This document shows positions 1 through 12,040 of a stretch of 64,000 bases of DNA, piece by piece. The translations under genes and the position numbers were made by a program. Origin of the DNA: Trichobilharzia regenti. Taxonomy: Eukaryota > Platyhelminthes > Trematoda > Strigeidida > Schistosomatidae. Position 1 is the stretch's first letter. Each line of letters opens with the position of its first letter. A model generated the notes under the pieces. It saw nothing but the letters and a program-made list of their open reading frames with translations, made no database searches and had not been told where the DNA came from. Location: assembly GCA_944472135.2 (NCBI GenBank), contig OX235262.1, forward strand, positions 28,133,362 to 28,197,361, in the 5' to 3' direction.

Positions 1-108
1 ACAATGGTGGGAATAGTGATGTTTTCAGTGATTTAGGTTATGATATCATTGATGATTCAGTGGGAAATATACAATCTGCTCAAATTGATGATAGTCTTGA
101 TTCACCTA
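1..108 (+). CDS. HTT: Huntingtin exon a (partial at left edge), acidic linker
   Basis: The reading frame starts at base 3 and is open to a strong donor (cct a, then GTAAGT at 109). About 35 residues are rich in Asp, Ser and Asn, including DLGYDIIDDSVGN. This composition fits the long disordered acidic region of huntingtin before the DPQVRG HEAT repeats, but the stretch alone would not identify the family. The exon ends after one base of a codon, matching the next exon, which begins with two. Confidence 0.75.
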
Positions 109-640
109 GTAAGTCGTTTTTCTTGGTTTATCTGCAGTTCTGTTACATGGAAAAGGCATCCTGTCTCAGCCTCTGGGTCACACTTTCTATATGCGAACTG
201 ATGACAGTCAGTATCATACATTGTGTATTCATACTAGCTGTGAATTCCTATTGATAATTGTTGAAAATTTGTCATTATTTACTGTAGAAGTGATAAACCA
301 GAGTATATCATTTATATTGTGTTATATAATGTTTGTCTGTCATTATTATGCCTAAGTTGTGTACATTGCAATCGATCAATAATTCTTTGTTCACCATATA
401 AACCATACTGCTTAACCGACTAACTAGTTCAGTTACGTAACTTTTAACCAGAGAGTTAACAACAATCTAGATTTTGTCACGTTATATGATTATGTATCTA
501 TTTTAAGACTTTTAAAAATGTCGGCAGAGAATTACTTTTTGTAGTTCAATTACTCTCTGTGAAAATATTGTTGTGATAAGAATTTCAAGGAATATTTGGG
601 TTAGGTTGTGTAGTCTTCTTGTTGACTACTACTAACTGAC
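109..640. other. Intron start, no recognised element
   Basis: AT-rich intron sequence following the first donor. I see no repeat shared with the rest of the window and no coding signal. Confidence 0.4.
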
Positions 641-3160
641 TGACTGACTGATTGGTTTCAACGTTTAACTTTGCACAGATGTTCATCAGTTCGAGTTGCC
701 ACACTCCCTCCTTGTAGCATACAAAGGAAGAGAACAGAGTAAACCGAGATTCAAAGGAGAGATAGTAAACAGAAGTGTCAGTGAGGAATAAGGGGATGCA
801 TCTGAGCCATCATTGAGAACGATTTTGAACCATACCACCAATTGTCTCCAGCCGTCATTGGTTCTTCCCATCCCGAGGGCACCAACCAGTCAGTCAGGCA
901 GTCTACACCTTCCTACGTGGCTTAAACTAACTGTTGTGGATTTCATTGTCTGATGACTCCATGTTTTCGTTCGACCACCACTAACTCTTTTCCAACATGT
1001 TCCTAATATCATTCAGCTAACATAGCCCATAGAGGAAGCCGATGGCTAGGCATGCATGTATAACACATGTCCTAGCCGTCTGAATACATGTAACTTCACA
1101 GCCTCGTCAATCGATTTTCCCTCCTCACCTAGCACTCGACCAAAGCCAAACCTCAATGTAACTCATCGTACTACACCTACCGTCTAACACGGGAGATAGA
1201 ACGCAGACAGCTAGCCGGCCTTTTCATGTCTTCCACTTTCAATGAACATGATTCACTAACAGCCATAAGGGAGGACGAAGCGGACTCCTGAGCAGTACAC
1301 ATATCGTCCTTTGTTCGACAGCTGGATACCACCTCTACTAAGCCAGAGATGGCGTAAGTTGGCAGCTATACGCCAAACGAGCCTTCTGTATCCGTTCTGA
1401 GATTTCGTCAGCAATCAATCCGTTGGGGGTTGGCTGATCCAACTTCCTAAATAAGTGAAGTGGTCAACATGCTCAGATCACCACTTCACTCCGTATTTCT
1501 AAGCTAGGAGTCAGTGTAATCCAGTCCTGTTGCATCATGTTACATTTCACGGGAGCGAATCGCATGTCAAACATTCGAAGATTAACTGCTGATCAAGTTG
1601 TTCAGAAGACTCTGAATTTTGTCAGCGTCTTCACCCAGGAGGATGACTATATTATCTGTATATTCTAAGTCAACGAGATTATTCCCTGGTAACAAGCCAA
1701 TCCCTGAGTCTCTGAAGTCAGTTAGGCTTACGTGCATTCAAACATCTACGATGGATGCTTACCTGATGGACACCACTAGCTGTCAACACTTCAGGTGACG
1801 ACTCTCAGTAGGCTGTCACATGGCTGCATGAGTTCGAGTAGAGTTCCTTAATCAGTGCAATGTATTTTCTCGACATTCCCTTGACAGCCAAACATCTCCA
1901 TATTACCTCTCAGTTGACAGGATCGAATGCCACCTTCAGATAGGTCAAGAAATATGACGACTTTTGGACACCGACGGTAGGTATGCCTATGTTCAAGAAT
2001 CTGTCGAAGGGTAAAGATGTGATCAACACACCCTCTTCCTGGTCTAAAGCCTGTCTGGTTCTCTCGTATTTGTGCCTCCCGAGCACCACTTAGTATACGC
2101 ATGATTGTTGAGCTTGGAACTATAGAACTATAGATACCATATTGGTCAAGCTAATCCCTCTGTGATTATCACAGGAAAACTTGTTTCCCTTCTTATATAC
2201 CGGGATAATCAACCAATCGGGACTTCTGATTTCCAGACACTGCTTAGTATCTCAGTTAATCCAAACAGTGAATTGTCTCCATCGTACTTAAATACCTCTG
2301 GAGTCATTCCATCAAGTCCTGCTGCTTTGCCTCGTTTCAGACTAGTGACAGCTTTAGTAACCTCAGTTAGTGACGGAGGACCTATGTCTATATCCCATTC
2401 ACGGAGGTGTTGGATGTTCGGCAGGTTGAGTGTGGCTGTAGGCCAATTAAATCGCTCCTCAAAGTGTTCTTTCCAGCATTCCAGTCTTCTATCCTGGGAG
2501 CTAATTATAGTGCTTTTTTCCTCAGAGATTTTTTCACTTATGATTTGCCTTTTGCCACTTGTTTCCCTGATAAACCTAAATAGTTGTCTCCATTATGGAT
2601 AATATTTTATTTTGATAATTCACACAGTGTTGTACAGTTATATTATATCAGTTAATATAACTGTACAACACTGTGTGAATTATCAAAATAAAATCTTATC
2701 CATAATGGAGTTATAATCTACCACAGTGCCCAAGTTTTATACTTATATAAATAGTTGTCTGGTGTTACCAGTCGCCGATGCCTTTTCCACCTCTTCCACA
2801 TTTGTAGCCCACCACTGTTCACGGTCGTTGCAAAGACTTCTTCTTAGATTTCGTCTCTTTCGTCTGAGTACCTTTCGCTCCTCATCATAATCGGAGCTCA
2901 CCGGAATCAGTCTTCTTGTGTCAATCAGTTCGGATGAGGTGGTAGAGATCCAATGGCTCTTACTAACTTTTGGTTTCAGCTTATCAACAGCTTTTACAGC
3001 TGTGTCTACAGCTAACTGTATGTTGTGCTGGGTCTCCTCAGGAGGAGTCTTTGACTGGTATATTTTCTTTTTTAAGAGGATACCCAGTAACCAGCATACA
3101 ATCAACGTAAACCGGAAAGTTTCAATCACAGTCACTGGTGTGAATGTTTCTGCTATTTAA
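640..3160 (-). mobile_element. LINE-A non-LTR retrotransposon, decayed, split by a nested insertion
   Basis: Minus-strand remnant. From high to low coordinate it shows the linker between nuclease and reverse transcriptase (2761-3135; LRRKRRNLRRSLCNDREQW), the finger region (2160-2560; TSLKRGKAAGLDGMTPEVF), the palm start (1848-2102; ENQTGFRPGRGCVDHIFTL) and a 3' region with the conserved downstream block. Frameshifts and stops are many. A foreign palindrome interrupts it at 2590-2748, and the frame is continuous once that is removed. Confidence 0.85.
2590..2748. mobile_element. Solo palindromic PLE terminus (P1 type) with 12-bp target duplication
   Basis: Two 56-bp arms (2590-2645 and 2653-2708, one mismatch) form a near-perfect palindrome; then a tail to 2748 matches P1 ends elsewhere (ccacagtgcccaagtttta). 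The 12-mer aaatagttgtct stands at 2578-2589 and 2749-2760, a clear target duplication. The related LINE-A copy near 55030-55060 lacks this insert, giving an empty site. Confidence 0.85.
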
Positions 3161-3860
3161 GGAATCACATTCACTCATTTTAACAATGACCACTTTTGTT
3201 CAAAATTCGGATTCTTTCCTACTAGCTTTCAAAATCAAAGTTGAATAGTGAAACGATCTAGATTTCCTTTTAACTACCAATCATTGACCCTCTCCGCGTT
3301 ATGTCTGTGCAAAGTTCTAGGTTGAAACCAGTCAGTTGTTGAGTCAGTTCTCGTTATATTAAATCGGTTTACTTAATCTAAACTGTGGTTCCCTCGGTTA
3401 GTCTAATTGAGAGGTGATGTGACAGAAACTAGAAATACTTCACGGAATGTAATATCACGATATAACAGAGACCTAACACGTATGAAAGGAAACAGTGGTT
3501 AACGCAATGCTTAGAAAACCATTTCCACAGTTTGTTTACAATTGAGTGATCTTTATTATTATTTTTTCTTATATTTGAAACTATGCAATACATAACAATG
3601 TCTCGTTAGGAGTTCTACTCTTGTCCATAACTAATAACGTCTTGGACGACTGAATTGTAGCTTCTTTCCGTATCCATCCAAGGTCTTTCGATGAGCCGAC
3701 ATGTGCCAACACTTAGCACTAGTATTTCTCATCCTACCACAGATCAATAACTAACTGTCTCTGTTTGCCTCCTTCAATCAGCCTCAGAGCTGTAATCGTT
3801 AAGCTGTGTGTCTGCAAAATGCTCCAATAGGATTATGGTATATAATAAGGCACAAGATAA
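3160..3860. other. Intron stretch, mostly unrecognised
   Basis: A short piece at about 3300-3350 (gcaaagttctaggttgaaac) resembles the far 3' tail of LINE-A in the opposite orientation. The rest shows nothing I can classify. Confidence 0.35.
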
Positions 3861-4900
3861 GTCTGTATGTCTGTTTTCGACATAGAACTTTGCACCGATG
3901 TGCAACAGTTCAAGTCGCCACATTCCCTCCGTGTAGCACACAAAGCAAGACAAGAAAGTAGAAGAAATGCATAACAGAGACAGTAAGCAGATTTGTGAGT
4001 CAAAGGAATAGTAATAACGAAGAACGATATAGTTTCACTGGAAATCATTAGTCAAAACGAGTAGATGCATCTGCACCAGCCATTGAGAACGATTTTGAAC
4101 CATATCACCAATTGTTTCCAACCATTGGTTTTTACTCTCCCGAGGACCCCAACCAGGAAGTCTACACCTTCCTACGTGGATTAAACTAACTGTTGTGCAT
4201 TTCATTGACTGATGAAGTCATGTTTTGGTTTGACCACCGCTAGCTCTTTTCCAGCTTGACCCTTTGTCGGCTAACATTCCGCGTCGAGGAAGGCGATGGC
4301 CACGCATACGTATCACATGTACTAACCATCTCAATCGGTGTAACTTCACAGCCTCGTTGATTGATTTCCCCTCATTACCTAGCACTCAACGGAAGCCTAA
4401 CCTCAATATTGCTCACCTTATTATACCACCTCACACTGGAGATAGAACGCAGGCACCTATGACCAAAGACAGCTAATCTTTTCATGTCTTCCACTCTCAA
4501 TGGCCAGGTCTCACCGACAGGCATGAAGGAGGACGGAGTGGACTGATGACCAGTACACCCGCCCTTTGGTCGATAGTCGAATATCTCGTCTACGCCAGAG
4601 ACGGCATAAAATGGCAAATGCGAATCGAGCCCCCTGTGTCTGTGCTGAGATTTCGTCAGAGATCAACCTGTTGGCGTTGGCTGATGGTACTTCCCAAATA
4701 AGTAAAGCGGTCAACGTGCTCTACCACTTCACTTCCTATTTCTAATCTAGGAGTCGGTGTAGTCCAGTCTTTTAACATCATCTTACATTTGGCGGGAGCG
4801 AATCGTAGGCGAAACATTCGTAGATTGCAGCTCAAGTTGTTCAGAAGACTCTACATTTTGTCAGCGTCCTCGCCTAGGCGGATTATATCATCTGCACAAG
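3860..4900 (-). mobile_element. LINE-A 3' fragment
   Basis: Colinear with the 640-1660 part of the first LINE-A copy. Minus-strand pieces include DEISAQTQGARFAFAILCRL, WRRRDIRLSTKGRVYWSSV and TWPLRVEDMKRLAVFGHRC, the usual region after the reverse transcriptase of this LINE group. It is truncated at the 5' side. Confidence 0.8.
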
Positions 4901-5027
4901 ATAAGTGATAAATTATGAATAGCATTTTACTGCCGAAGCGCTGCTAAGTAGGGGAACATAGCAAACGTGTAACTTCACCGAAGCGTTTCAGCGTCAAGTT
5001 TTATATGGAACATGCATTTATTGTAAT

Positions 5028-5130
<103 letters not shown>

Positions 5131-5174
5131 TATATATATCTGACATTAATTCCTCTTATGTGTTTCTTTTATAG

Positions 5175-5543
5175 ATGGGAATGAGTCTATACATGATACT
5201 AAGCGAACGCCTGTCCATCAGACAAAAATCTCTCTCTTAAACTTAGCTGATCTTATTAACTGTCTTACAAATCATAATGAATCAATAAGTCTTGCGCAAA
5301 TTGATTGGTTACTACCATTCCTTCTGCTATCATTTGATATGATGCCTAAAAATATGACAAATCAATACGAATGGCCAAAACCGTCAACTATGCCTCGGAC
5401 TAGTTTACACCTACTTGTCATTAATTGTTTAACTAATTTAGCTCAACTTAATCCATTCATATTTTTTACACAATTAAATGTAAATCAATGTTGTTCAAAT
5501 GATCAACAATTTAATCTTGAACAATGGCAATGGCCTACCGCAG
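5175..5543 (+). CDS. HTT: Huntingtin exon b, end of acidic linker and HEAT helices
   Basis: The acceptor is TTTTATAG at 5174 and the donor CAG/GTAATT after 5543. The first part is polar; then come hydrophobic helices including TSLHLLVINCLTNLAQL, followed by NPFIFF. These align with the human block ALSCVGAAVALHPESFF, where the next residues also lead into DPQVRG. Phase: enters with 2 bases, leaves with 1. A TA microsatellite of about 95 bp ends some 45 bp upstream of the acceptor. Confidence 0.85.
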
Positions 5544-5659
5544 GTAATTTCTGTGTATTACTTTATTTCATGAAAGACTGTAAACTGTTTCATGTAGCAT
5601 ACACAGTGGTGCAGTATTACTATTGTTATGAATATTAATTTTATAGTATTATTATTACT

Positions 5660-6430
5660 GATCGTGTTTGCTTGAGTTCCGAGTGGAATAAAAGGCTTCA
5701 ACAGCACATCTACACTTTGTCCTGTTCTCTGCGGTCCTCCTCACCTGGCTCCTCTATTGCCTATAAACTCTCATCTCCTCCTCACATGATCTTGTTCATG
5801 TCACCCTCAGATGCCTCACCCGGCATATTATATTCCGGTCCCACTCGAGCGATGGCGTATCATGCGACATTATTCGGCGTTCTCCATCTCCATTTTCTTC
5901 GGGATATTTGTTGAGGAATAGGTTATCGATTGGTTCGTTCCCACAGTTTCTTGTTGCTAACTCTTTCTGGCTGGCTGGTTATTTGGTCTTCAGTGTAGAA
6001 CTAGAGGGATGGGAAGCTGTTGACAAAAGTCTGTAGTGGCCCATCAGAAACGCGTTTCTCAAGTTCTTGTTCCAAACAGAAGAAGTGACTGATCTATCAT
6101 TGGTTTTAAAAATCCGAATCTCATTCTTTATGTTGATTGAAGAAGATTTCCCAAGTGATGAAGTTGAGGCTTGTCTTTCCAATTTTGGTTTTGATATCCT
6201 CTCTAGTTCGGCGTACCTGTATTCAGAGAATCAATGCTTCCTAGATAAATGGAGGAAGTAACCTTCTTCCGTTCATACTGATTAGTGCTTTTAGTTTTTG
6301 TTGGTTGGTTGGTTGGTTTATCTTCACCGCTTAAGTCTTCTCTGTGTTCACTTGAAGTTCTGTCTCCGCTGTTACTTCTGCCAGTTTGCTGGTTTTCGCC
6401 TGTTAGTCTCCAGCTTTGTGCGACATCATA
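5660..6430 (-). mobile_element. RTE/SR2-like 3' fragment
   Basis: It begins with the family's antisense end signature (ttgagttccgagtggaa, then ggcttcaac) and runs into minus-strand RTE C-terminal sequence with the phrase for KIRIF and an SGDRTSSEHREDLSGED stretch. The same end signature recurs near 22300, 25230, 35280, 37440, 41510 and 57530. Coding potential is destroyed. Confidence 0.75.
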
Positions 6431-7400
6431 CATAAATTGTCCATGAAATCCAAATCTTTCAGAGTCTTATTTTTACAGTACTTTTCCAATCTCATATCAA
6501 GAAACAGAAAGAGGAGAATAAGGATTCCCAATTATTTCCCCCATAGTAGCAAACATATTTATGGATATTTTTTGGAACCTGAAACTTTAGATACCCATCC
6601 GTCTGTTCCCAAATTATGATAGACATATGTATTTAACAGATTTATCTTGGCCTTGAAGGACCAGTCACATTTAGAGGACGCTGCGGGAGGTCATTCCGAA
6701 TCAAAAGCACTCCTGCCTTTATGGATTGGATGAATGAGTTCAATGTAGAGTGAGTATTTAACCGATGTGTCAATAAGGGATTTATTGTACTCACGAAGAC
6801 TTACGTGTGTGGACTATGACCATAAGGTACTACTGTAACAACAGAAAACAAGGGCCAGTCAACAGATCGTTTATTAAGGAAATCAACACATATTTATAGA
6901 TTTTCATGTGCATATTAAAGATTGTTGTTAGCGGAAAAACAGTCTTCTGATTGGTTGTTTCTCACAGAAAGTTGACCTCGCATCTCTTTACGGCTGTTTC
7001 TTGAATGTCAGATCATCTATATGTTAACTGTATCTGCCTACGCAAAGTTTTTCTTCTCGTTTTTCTCACGACCAATATTCGGGATATAAGCATTGACGTA
7101 AATTACCGTCCACCAATTTTGACTAACAGTCTGCTCTCACTACACTACAACCTGGTGGAAAGCAAATCTTGCTATAGATGTAACTCATGGTATAAGAGGA
7201 AGTAAGTTCGTGAGAGAAGGTGCAGTATTTTAACTTATTTCTCAAGTAATTTTTTCTTCAAATCTTAAGCTGTCTCTGTCAAGTATCCTAATGCTCATAT
7301 ATCGTTTGATTTTGCAAAGGACTGTAAGGGGAACAGCGGCTGAGATAGAAAAGAGCCTGATCTCCACAGTATCATGGTATCAGAATTGTAGAGAAACAGC
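6430..7400. other. Intron stretch, unclassified
   Basis: Mixed AT-rich sequence. The part from about 6750 to 6990 has the look of a moderately repetitive element (ggtactactgtaacaacag) but I could not tie it to a family. Confidence 0.3.
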
Positions 7401-7960
7401 ATAGTGGGAATTAGAGAGGATTATTCCCTACCTCAGTGGAGTAGGGTTAATCCTTCATGCTGATGACACTATCCTCACGAAGAAGAAGTATAGTAGCGGA
7501 GCGTGAGGGGCTAATCAAATATGGGTGCTTGAACTATTTGACATTTTACTAGGCAAAGGTTTTCTAGAAAGGATATCCGATTGCCGGAGTATTAATTGCA
7601 ATTATTCAGCGCTTGTTGATGCCAGAAACGACTATACTTACTGACAAATGGAGGGGGATATAACCAACTGTCATCTTTGTGTTATATTCATCATCGTGTC
7701 AATCATGTCTCCGATTTCGTGAGTCCAATCAGAGGCACCTACAATAATTCTATCTAAGGATATTGAGGGGAGTTTGAAGAAAACAATCAGGAATATCAAT
7801 GGCCCACAAAGTACCATTATTTTGTAGCCACATCAATGAATACATGTATAAGGTTTGGTATGGTTTCTCTGCAGATTATCCTTGGAGACATTCCTACAAT
7901 ACATTAGAAACCCATTATCCAGCTTAATATCAAGTTTGCAACGTTTTTAATACATTTTTG
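7400..7960 (+). pseudogene. Very decayed reverse transcriptase fragment
   Basis: Translation of the + strand gives YLSGVGLILHADDTILTKKK, where HADD with flanking hydrophobics resembles the catalytic F/YADD box of non-LTR reverse transcriptases. Downstream, several short open stretches are broken by stops. The match is a single motif, so the call is tentative. Confidence 0.35.
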
Positions 7961-8044
7961 ATGATTACGCCACTTTTTTTTCGTAATTGAATTCTAATTT
8001 GTCATTCAAGGTTGGTGGGATTTTGACTATGATAGTTTAACTTC

Positions 8045-8285
8045 ACTGAAAACGTTAGTTTGAACATGAGCATTAGCTGATCACCAACACATAGTGTTAG
8101 GAGCTTGAATTCTACCTTCTCTCACTCCATATCTGAATTATTGTCAGGTGGTTGAAGGCAATTGGCAAGCCACCTAGCATGATGGCCACACTACAAACTT
8201 AACTGATAGAAGTCAATCTACACCTTACGAAAGACGAAACACACGACATTACTTATTTACTACCTAGTGTCTAATATCTGTGGTG
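8045..8285. repeat. Dispersed repeat R2, copy 1
   Basis: It shares the 3' block of R2 (tggccacactacaaacttaa, then acacgacattac and ttactacctagtgt) with the copies at 14680-14975, 38340-38640 and 59870-60135. No coding frame. Family unknown. Confidence 0.6.
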
Positions 8286-8689
8286 AAAGCATTAAAAAAT
8301 GCTTAAGCCCTAAACCATAACTTTGATTAGTAATCCGAAAATGTTAAGTCAATAAATACTCTATAATTATCCAGTAAATAATTCTGTGTTATTTATGTGC
8401 TACTCCCAAATAAGGGGGGGGGAACTGAGGTTGCATTTTACTGTATACAATTGCTGAAGTTATACTTTTGCAATTCAAGTATTTTTCATCATTTAATTTG
8501 TCTACTGGGCATCGTTTTGGGTTTTGCAGCATTTTCGTCAAATACATTCGAGTGTCATTGTGTTTCTTAATGGGTATGTTAAGAGCAAGTTGGATGCAAT
8601 AGCGTCTTCCAGTAGGTCAAAAGTTGTATATTGTTTCTTAAGTTGAACATTATCCATGGAATCATTAAAAATCGAGGAACTTTTGGAAG

Positions 8690-9270
8690 TGTGTGTTACT
8701 TCCTGGCTGCCCACATCTTGAAGGTTTATTGATTCTTCGGGTACCTGAAACAGAAAGAGGTAATGTTGCAGAGAGTCCTGAAGTTGAATGCTCTTTTATG
8801 AAGTTGGTGACGTGGCTTTAAGCGGCTCCCACCGTCGTTTATGGTCACAAAGTGAAGTGAAGATGTCTCCCTAGCCTGAAGAATAATACCTACTGTAAAA
8901 GGGAAGTAAAATGAAGGTGATGTGGGTAAAGGAGAATGATGCTCGGCGAGGCTTCGTGTGCTCTTAGAAGTGTTTGGGCGGTTGTTACTTCCTGGAGGTT
9001 GGTTGATTCTTCGGGTAGCTGAAACAGAAAGAGGGTTAGCGTTGCGTGATCGCAGAAGCCAAGGGACAACTGCTTGAGGCCGGTCACACATGGCCTGTGT
9101 GAACTGGTTTCTTGGATTAGTTCCGTATTAGTAAACTTACCTCCGGTTACGGACCACCGTAGAGTAAGTCGGGATGTACAATTGTCGAGGTCGCCCTGTT
9201 CTAACCCCCATCTCCAAAGTGGAGAGACAGCATAGTTGACATGCTGGTCATCTGAGGGAAACACCTCACT
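8690..9270. repeat. Local imperfect direct repeat, family unknown
   Basis: The phrase ttgattcttcgggta followed by ctgaaacagaaagagg occurs at about 8727-8760 and 9002-9035, each preceded by gttacttcctgg. The intervening ~230 bp differ. Minus-strand open frames here (about 120 codons) show no known domain and are best seen as repeat-borne. Confidence 0.5.
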
Positions 9271-9304
9271 GCTGTTACACCCCTATTCCCTTAGTAGTAC
9301 GACT

Positions 9305-9530
9305 TCGCCCACAGACCCCCAGCATAGTGTAAAAAAGTAAAGAAAAATCCTTACACTATGCCGGTAACTGCTTATAGTTTAATGGCTATCCTAACAACCT
9401 TCCTGGCATGGTAGGACCTGCAGGAAGCATAGTTCCAGCCAGTGTAGCTTTTCGGGTCATTGCGATATGGAAGCCCGGCGACCACCAAGTCAATGTAGCA
9501 GCTGTCGGTCGGGAAAAATCAATGAACACT
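9305..9530. repeat. Dispersed repeat R1, copy 1
   Basis: A block containing accttcctggcatggtagg, gggtcattgcg and a cgaccaccaa-type segment is repeated at 30295-30470. About 180 bp align with scattered changes. No coding signal; could be a SINE or LTR piece. Confidence 0.55.
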
Positions 9531-9842
9531 TGTTTCTCCCTACTTTATGACGCCTTCATCTGTACTCAGACACTATGAAGGGATCAAGTAAAAAATTACT
9601 GTCACAATGTGAACGGATCGATCAGATGTCATAACATTAAAATCCAATACTACACGATTATTCTTCACTTTTTTTTCTCAAGGAGTAATTTTTCTGTCTA
9701 ACCATTGAATTGTGATTTCCATCAAGATTTCTTTTTCCTATGAACATCGTGTTATATTTTTTTAACGACTATGTTCTATAGTATATTTTATGCATGTTTT
9801 TTTTCGCCTTTCTTTTGTTGATGTTTTTCTCCTGCATAATAG

Positions 9843-10066
9843 TTGATGTTATTCTTGAATTTCACAACAATAGTACAGATCCACAAGTTCAAGGGCAAAT
9901 TTGCATACTTATTGGCAATTTGATTGGTGCTAGTTTAGTCTGGCAAAGTGTAAATTATTCTGAAACTAACAGCACACTGAATGATGAAGACGCATCGCCT
10001 CATAGGTCAAAGCAAAGTAACCTGGAACGTCTTTTCAGTCAACTAGAAGTATATTTAAATCCAAGT
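9843..10066 (+). CDS. HTT: Huntingtin exon c, DPQV HEAT repeat
   Basis: It follows a pyrimidine-rich acceptor ending AATAG and stops at GTAAGT. It encodes VDVILEFHNNSTDPQVQG and then QICILIGNLIGASLV. The human counterpart reads SDILNYIDHGDPQVRG and then ATAILCGTLICSIL, so spacing and hydrophobic pattern agree; this is the best anchor of the left half. The rest (SETNSTLNDEDASPHRS) is a hydrophilic insert before a second helix, RLFSQLEVYLNP. Phase out 0. Confidence 0.92.
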
Positions 10067-10479
10067 GTAAGTCTGAGTTACAGTTTATTCATTGTCCTTT
10101 TTCTTTAGAAAAATTAATATCCTGCTCCCTAGGGAAAGTGATTTGGTTTTCTGTTGTAACAGAAGCGACTAAGCTGTGGGTAATAGAGCGATACGGGACC
10201 CAATAGGTACCTAAAATGTGAATATGCACCTTCCGCATTTCTTGAAAATATCAGTTTCAGGAAAATATGAAATTTTGCATTTGGATAACAGGTGTTTTTT
10301 TTCCTATTCACATATTTGCTTTTCTCTCAGTCATCATAGTGTGTCAAACTCATTTGAATTCGTTGTTTAAAATAAGCGATGTTAATGGATCCGTGAAGAG
10401 AATAGTATCTCTGGGTGTTACTTCTCGCTTCATCAATATCTCTCTCTCTCAGTGAAACTGTTCACTTTGTTTGCGAATT

Positions 10480-11040
10480 CATCGCTGATAATAATCTGGA
10501 CGTAGGTGCCCCGACCCAACCACTCAAGGGGGACTACTATTGCGATACGCTTTCAATATCCAGTTTTAATTCAGTGACCCGCTATGTAGAACAAGAGGTA
10601 GAGGGGTAGTCTGGTCACCACTTGGTCATTTACTTACCAACTGCTTCATGTCAAGTCTAGAAAATAATATGTTACGACTCACTGTTAAAAGTTTCCAAAT
10701 GTACCAAATATACATGGATGTTATTTTTTTAACATTCTTGTAACATAGAGGGCAATGAAACAGAAACTTAATTAAGCATAAAATGCCTTGGGAGATAGTC
10801 TATCCTCTGAAATTACCTGGTCATCTCATATCTTATCGATTCCCAGGGAAATATTCCGACTAACCTACTACATGAAGAAGTTAAGACAGTCAGGAATTAC
10901 TCTACCTCCGCTTTTACAATTCGTTAACTGTTGCATCTTACCTGTTGTCCTTTATTGTTCCCACTTAGTCTTTCCTGAGCTACTAAAAAAGGACTATGTC
11001 ATATTTCGAAGGGTACTTGATTGCTGTTGATTTACTTCAG
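10480..11040 (+). mobile_element. Non-LTR retrotransposon C-terminal fragment (third LINE type)
   Basis: The + strand reads EITWSSHILSIPREIFRLTY, MKKLRQSGITLPPLLQFVN and CILPVVLYCSHLVFPELLKK. This is the region after the catalytic core in CR1/jockey-like LINEs, where a ...RRLTYYIKRL...CILPTVLYCSP... pattern is usual. It differs from LINE-A and RTE. Truncated at both sides. Confidence 0.65.
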
Positions 11041-11161
11041 ATATTCACATTTAATATTGATCATAACCACCCTCCTGTGGTGAATACCTAACTAACACTT
11101 TTTTAATTGTTATATATTTCCATTTTTATTTTTTTTTATTCAAACAAAATGTGTATTCTAG

Positions 11162-11488
11162 ATTTCTGGTATTGCCTTTCGATGGGCTTTATCAGGTTTA
11201 CGTGCGTGTTCTAGTGCTTTATTATCGTGTTGTACCAATTGCTCAACATCGTCATCATCATCACTATCATCGTCATCTTCTGTATTATGCCCAAATGAAT
11301 TCAATCCACTATTTGATAGAAGATTATTACTTTATCGTTTTCTGAAAATATTAGCATCATTAATTGTGCATACATCACGTCATTCTTATCGTTTAGTACG
11401 ACGTGAATTATTAAATCTTATCATTGAACTTGACTGGGCAACTATCAGTTATTTAGAGGAAACATTGAAAACATGCAATTTTGAAAAG
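11162..11488 (+). CDS. HTT: Huntingtin exon d, RRELL HEAT repeats
   Basis: Exactly 109 codons, phase 0 at both ends, acceptor ATTCTAG and donor AAAAG/GTTTGT. It contains GLRACSSALLSCC, a Ser-rich loop, LLLYRFLKILASLIVHTS and then SYRLVRRELLNLIIELDWA. The last aligns with human SYWLVRTELLETLAEIDFR, and the following ISYLEE with human VSFLEA. The Ser-rich loop is encoded by a tca/tcg microsatellite-like stretch and is probably lineage specific. Confidence 0.92.
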
Positions 11489-11605
11489 GTTTGTTATGTA
11501 TATTGAGTTGTCGAAAATACTGGAGTTTTGTTTTTCGCACTTATTATTTTATTATTACTTATTACTATTTGAGTTAATTATATGTTTCTGAATGTGATGA
11601 ATGGT

Positions 11606-11850
11606 GCGTCGGTGGTACGGCGGTTAGGTCGTTCGCCGATCATGAACATGGTCCGGGGTTCGGTCCCCGGCCACCGATGCACTCCTTTACCTCACCAAAC
11701 CAGGAACAAAGCTACTAAAGAGGAAAAAGGAGGGTTGGGCATGAGGGTTGCAACCCCATCATGTAAAATTAAACACTGCTACAGAAACTTCAAGCCTGTA
11801 GCTTGAAGCTCTATGTTCCACTGGGAACGTGAAGGAATAAAAAAATGTGA
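11606..11850 (+). mobile_element. tRNA-like SINE, copy 1
   Basis: The 75-nt head has an A-box-like tggtacggcgg and a B box inside ggggttcggtcccc; its ends (gcgtcggtgg and ccaccgatgc) can pair over 10 bp. A body and a tail follow: gaagctctatgttccactgg, gaacgtgaagga, A-run. The tail matches the 3' end of the RTE family here, so RTE is the likely source of its reverse transcriptase. Not a real tRNA gene, since the anticodon arm is poor and the body is fused. Confidence 0.85.
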
Positions 11851-12008
11851 TGAATAATCCAAATCGTAACTAGGGCAGGTGTTGAAGATTGGTAAGGTTT
11901 GACAAGGGTTGCATAACATGAAATAGGATCTTAATAGAGACACATGTCCAGAGAACATTATCCCTCTTGGCTACGAAAAGGTAACAGTGGTCCAATTCAG
12001 AGTACTAT

Positions 12009-12017
<9 letters not shown>

Positions 12018-12040
<23 letters not shown>

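Noticed and set aside
8726..9264. Two minus-strand frames of about 120 codons
   Set aside because: No domain, overlapping frames, and a local direct repeat explains the open sequence; nothing supports a gene.
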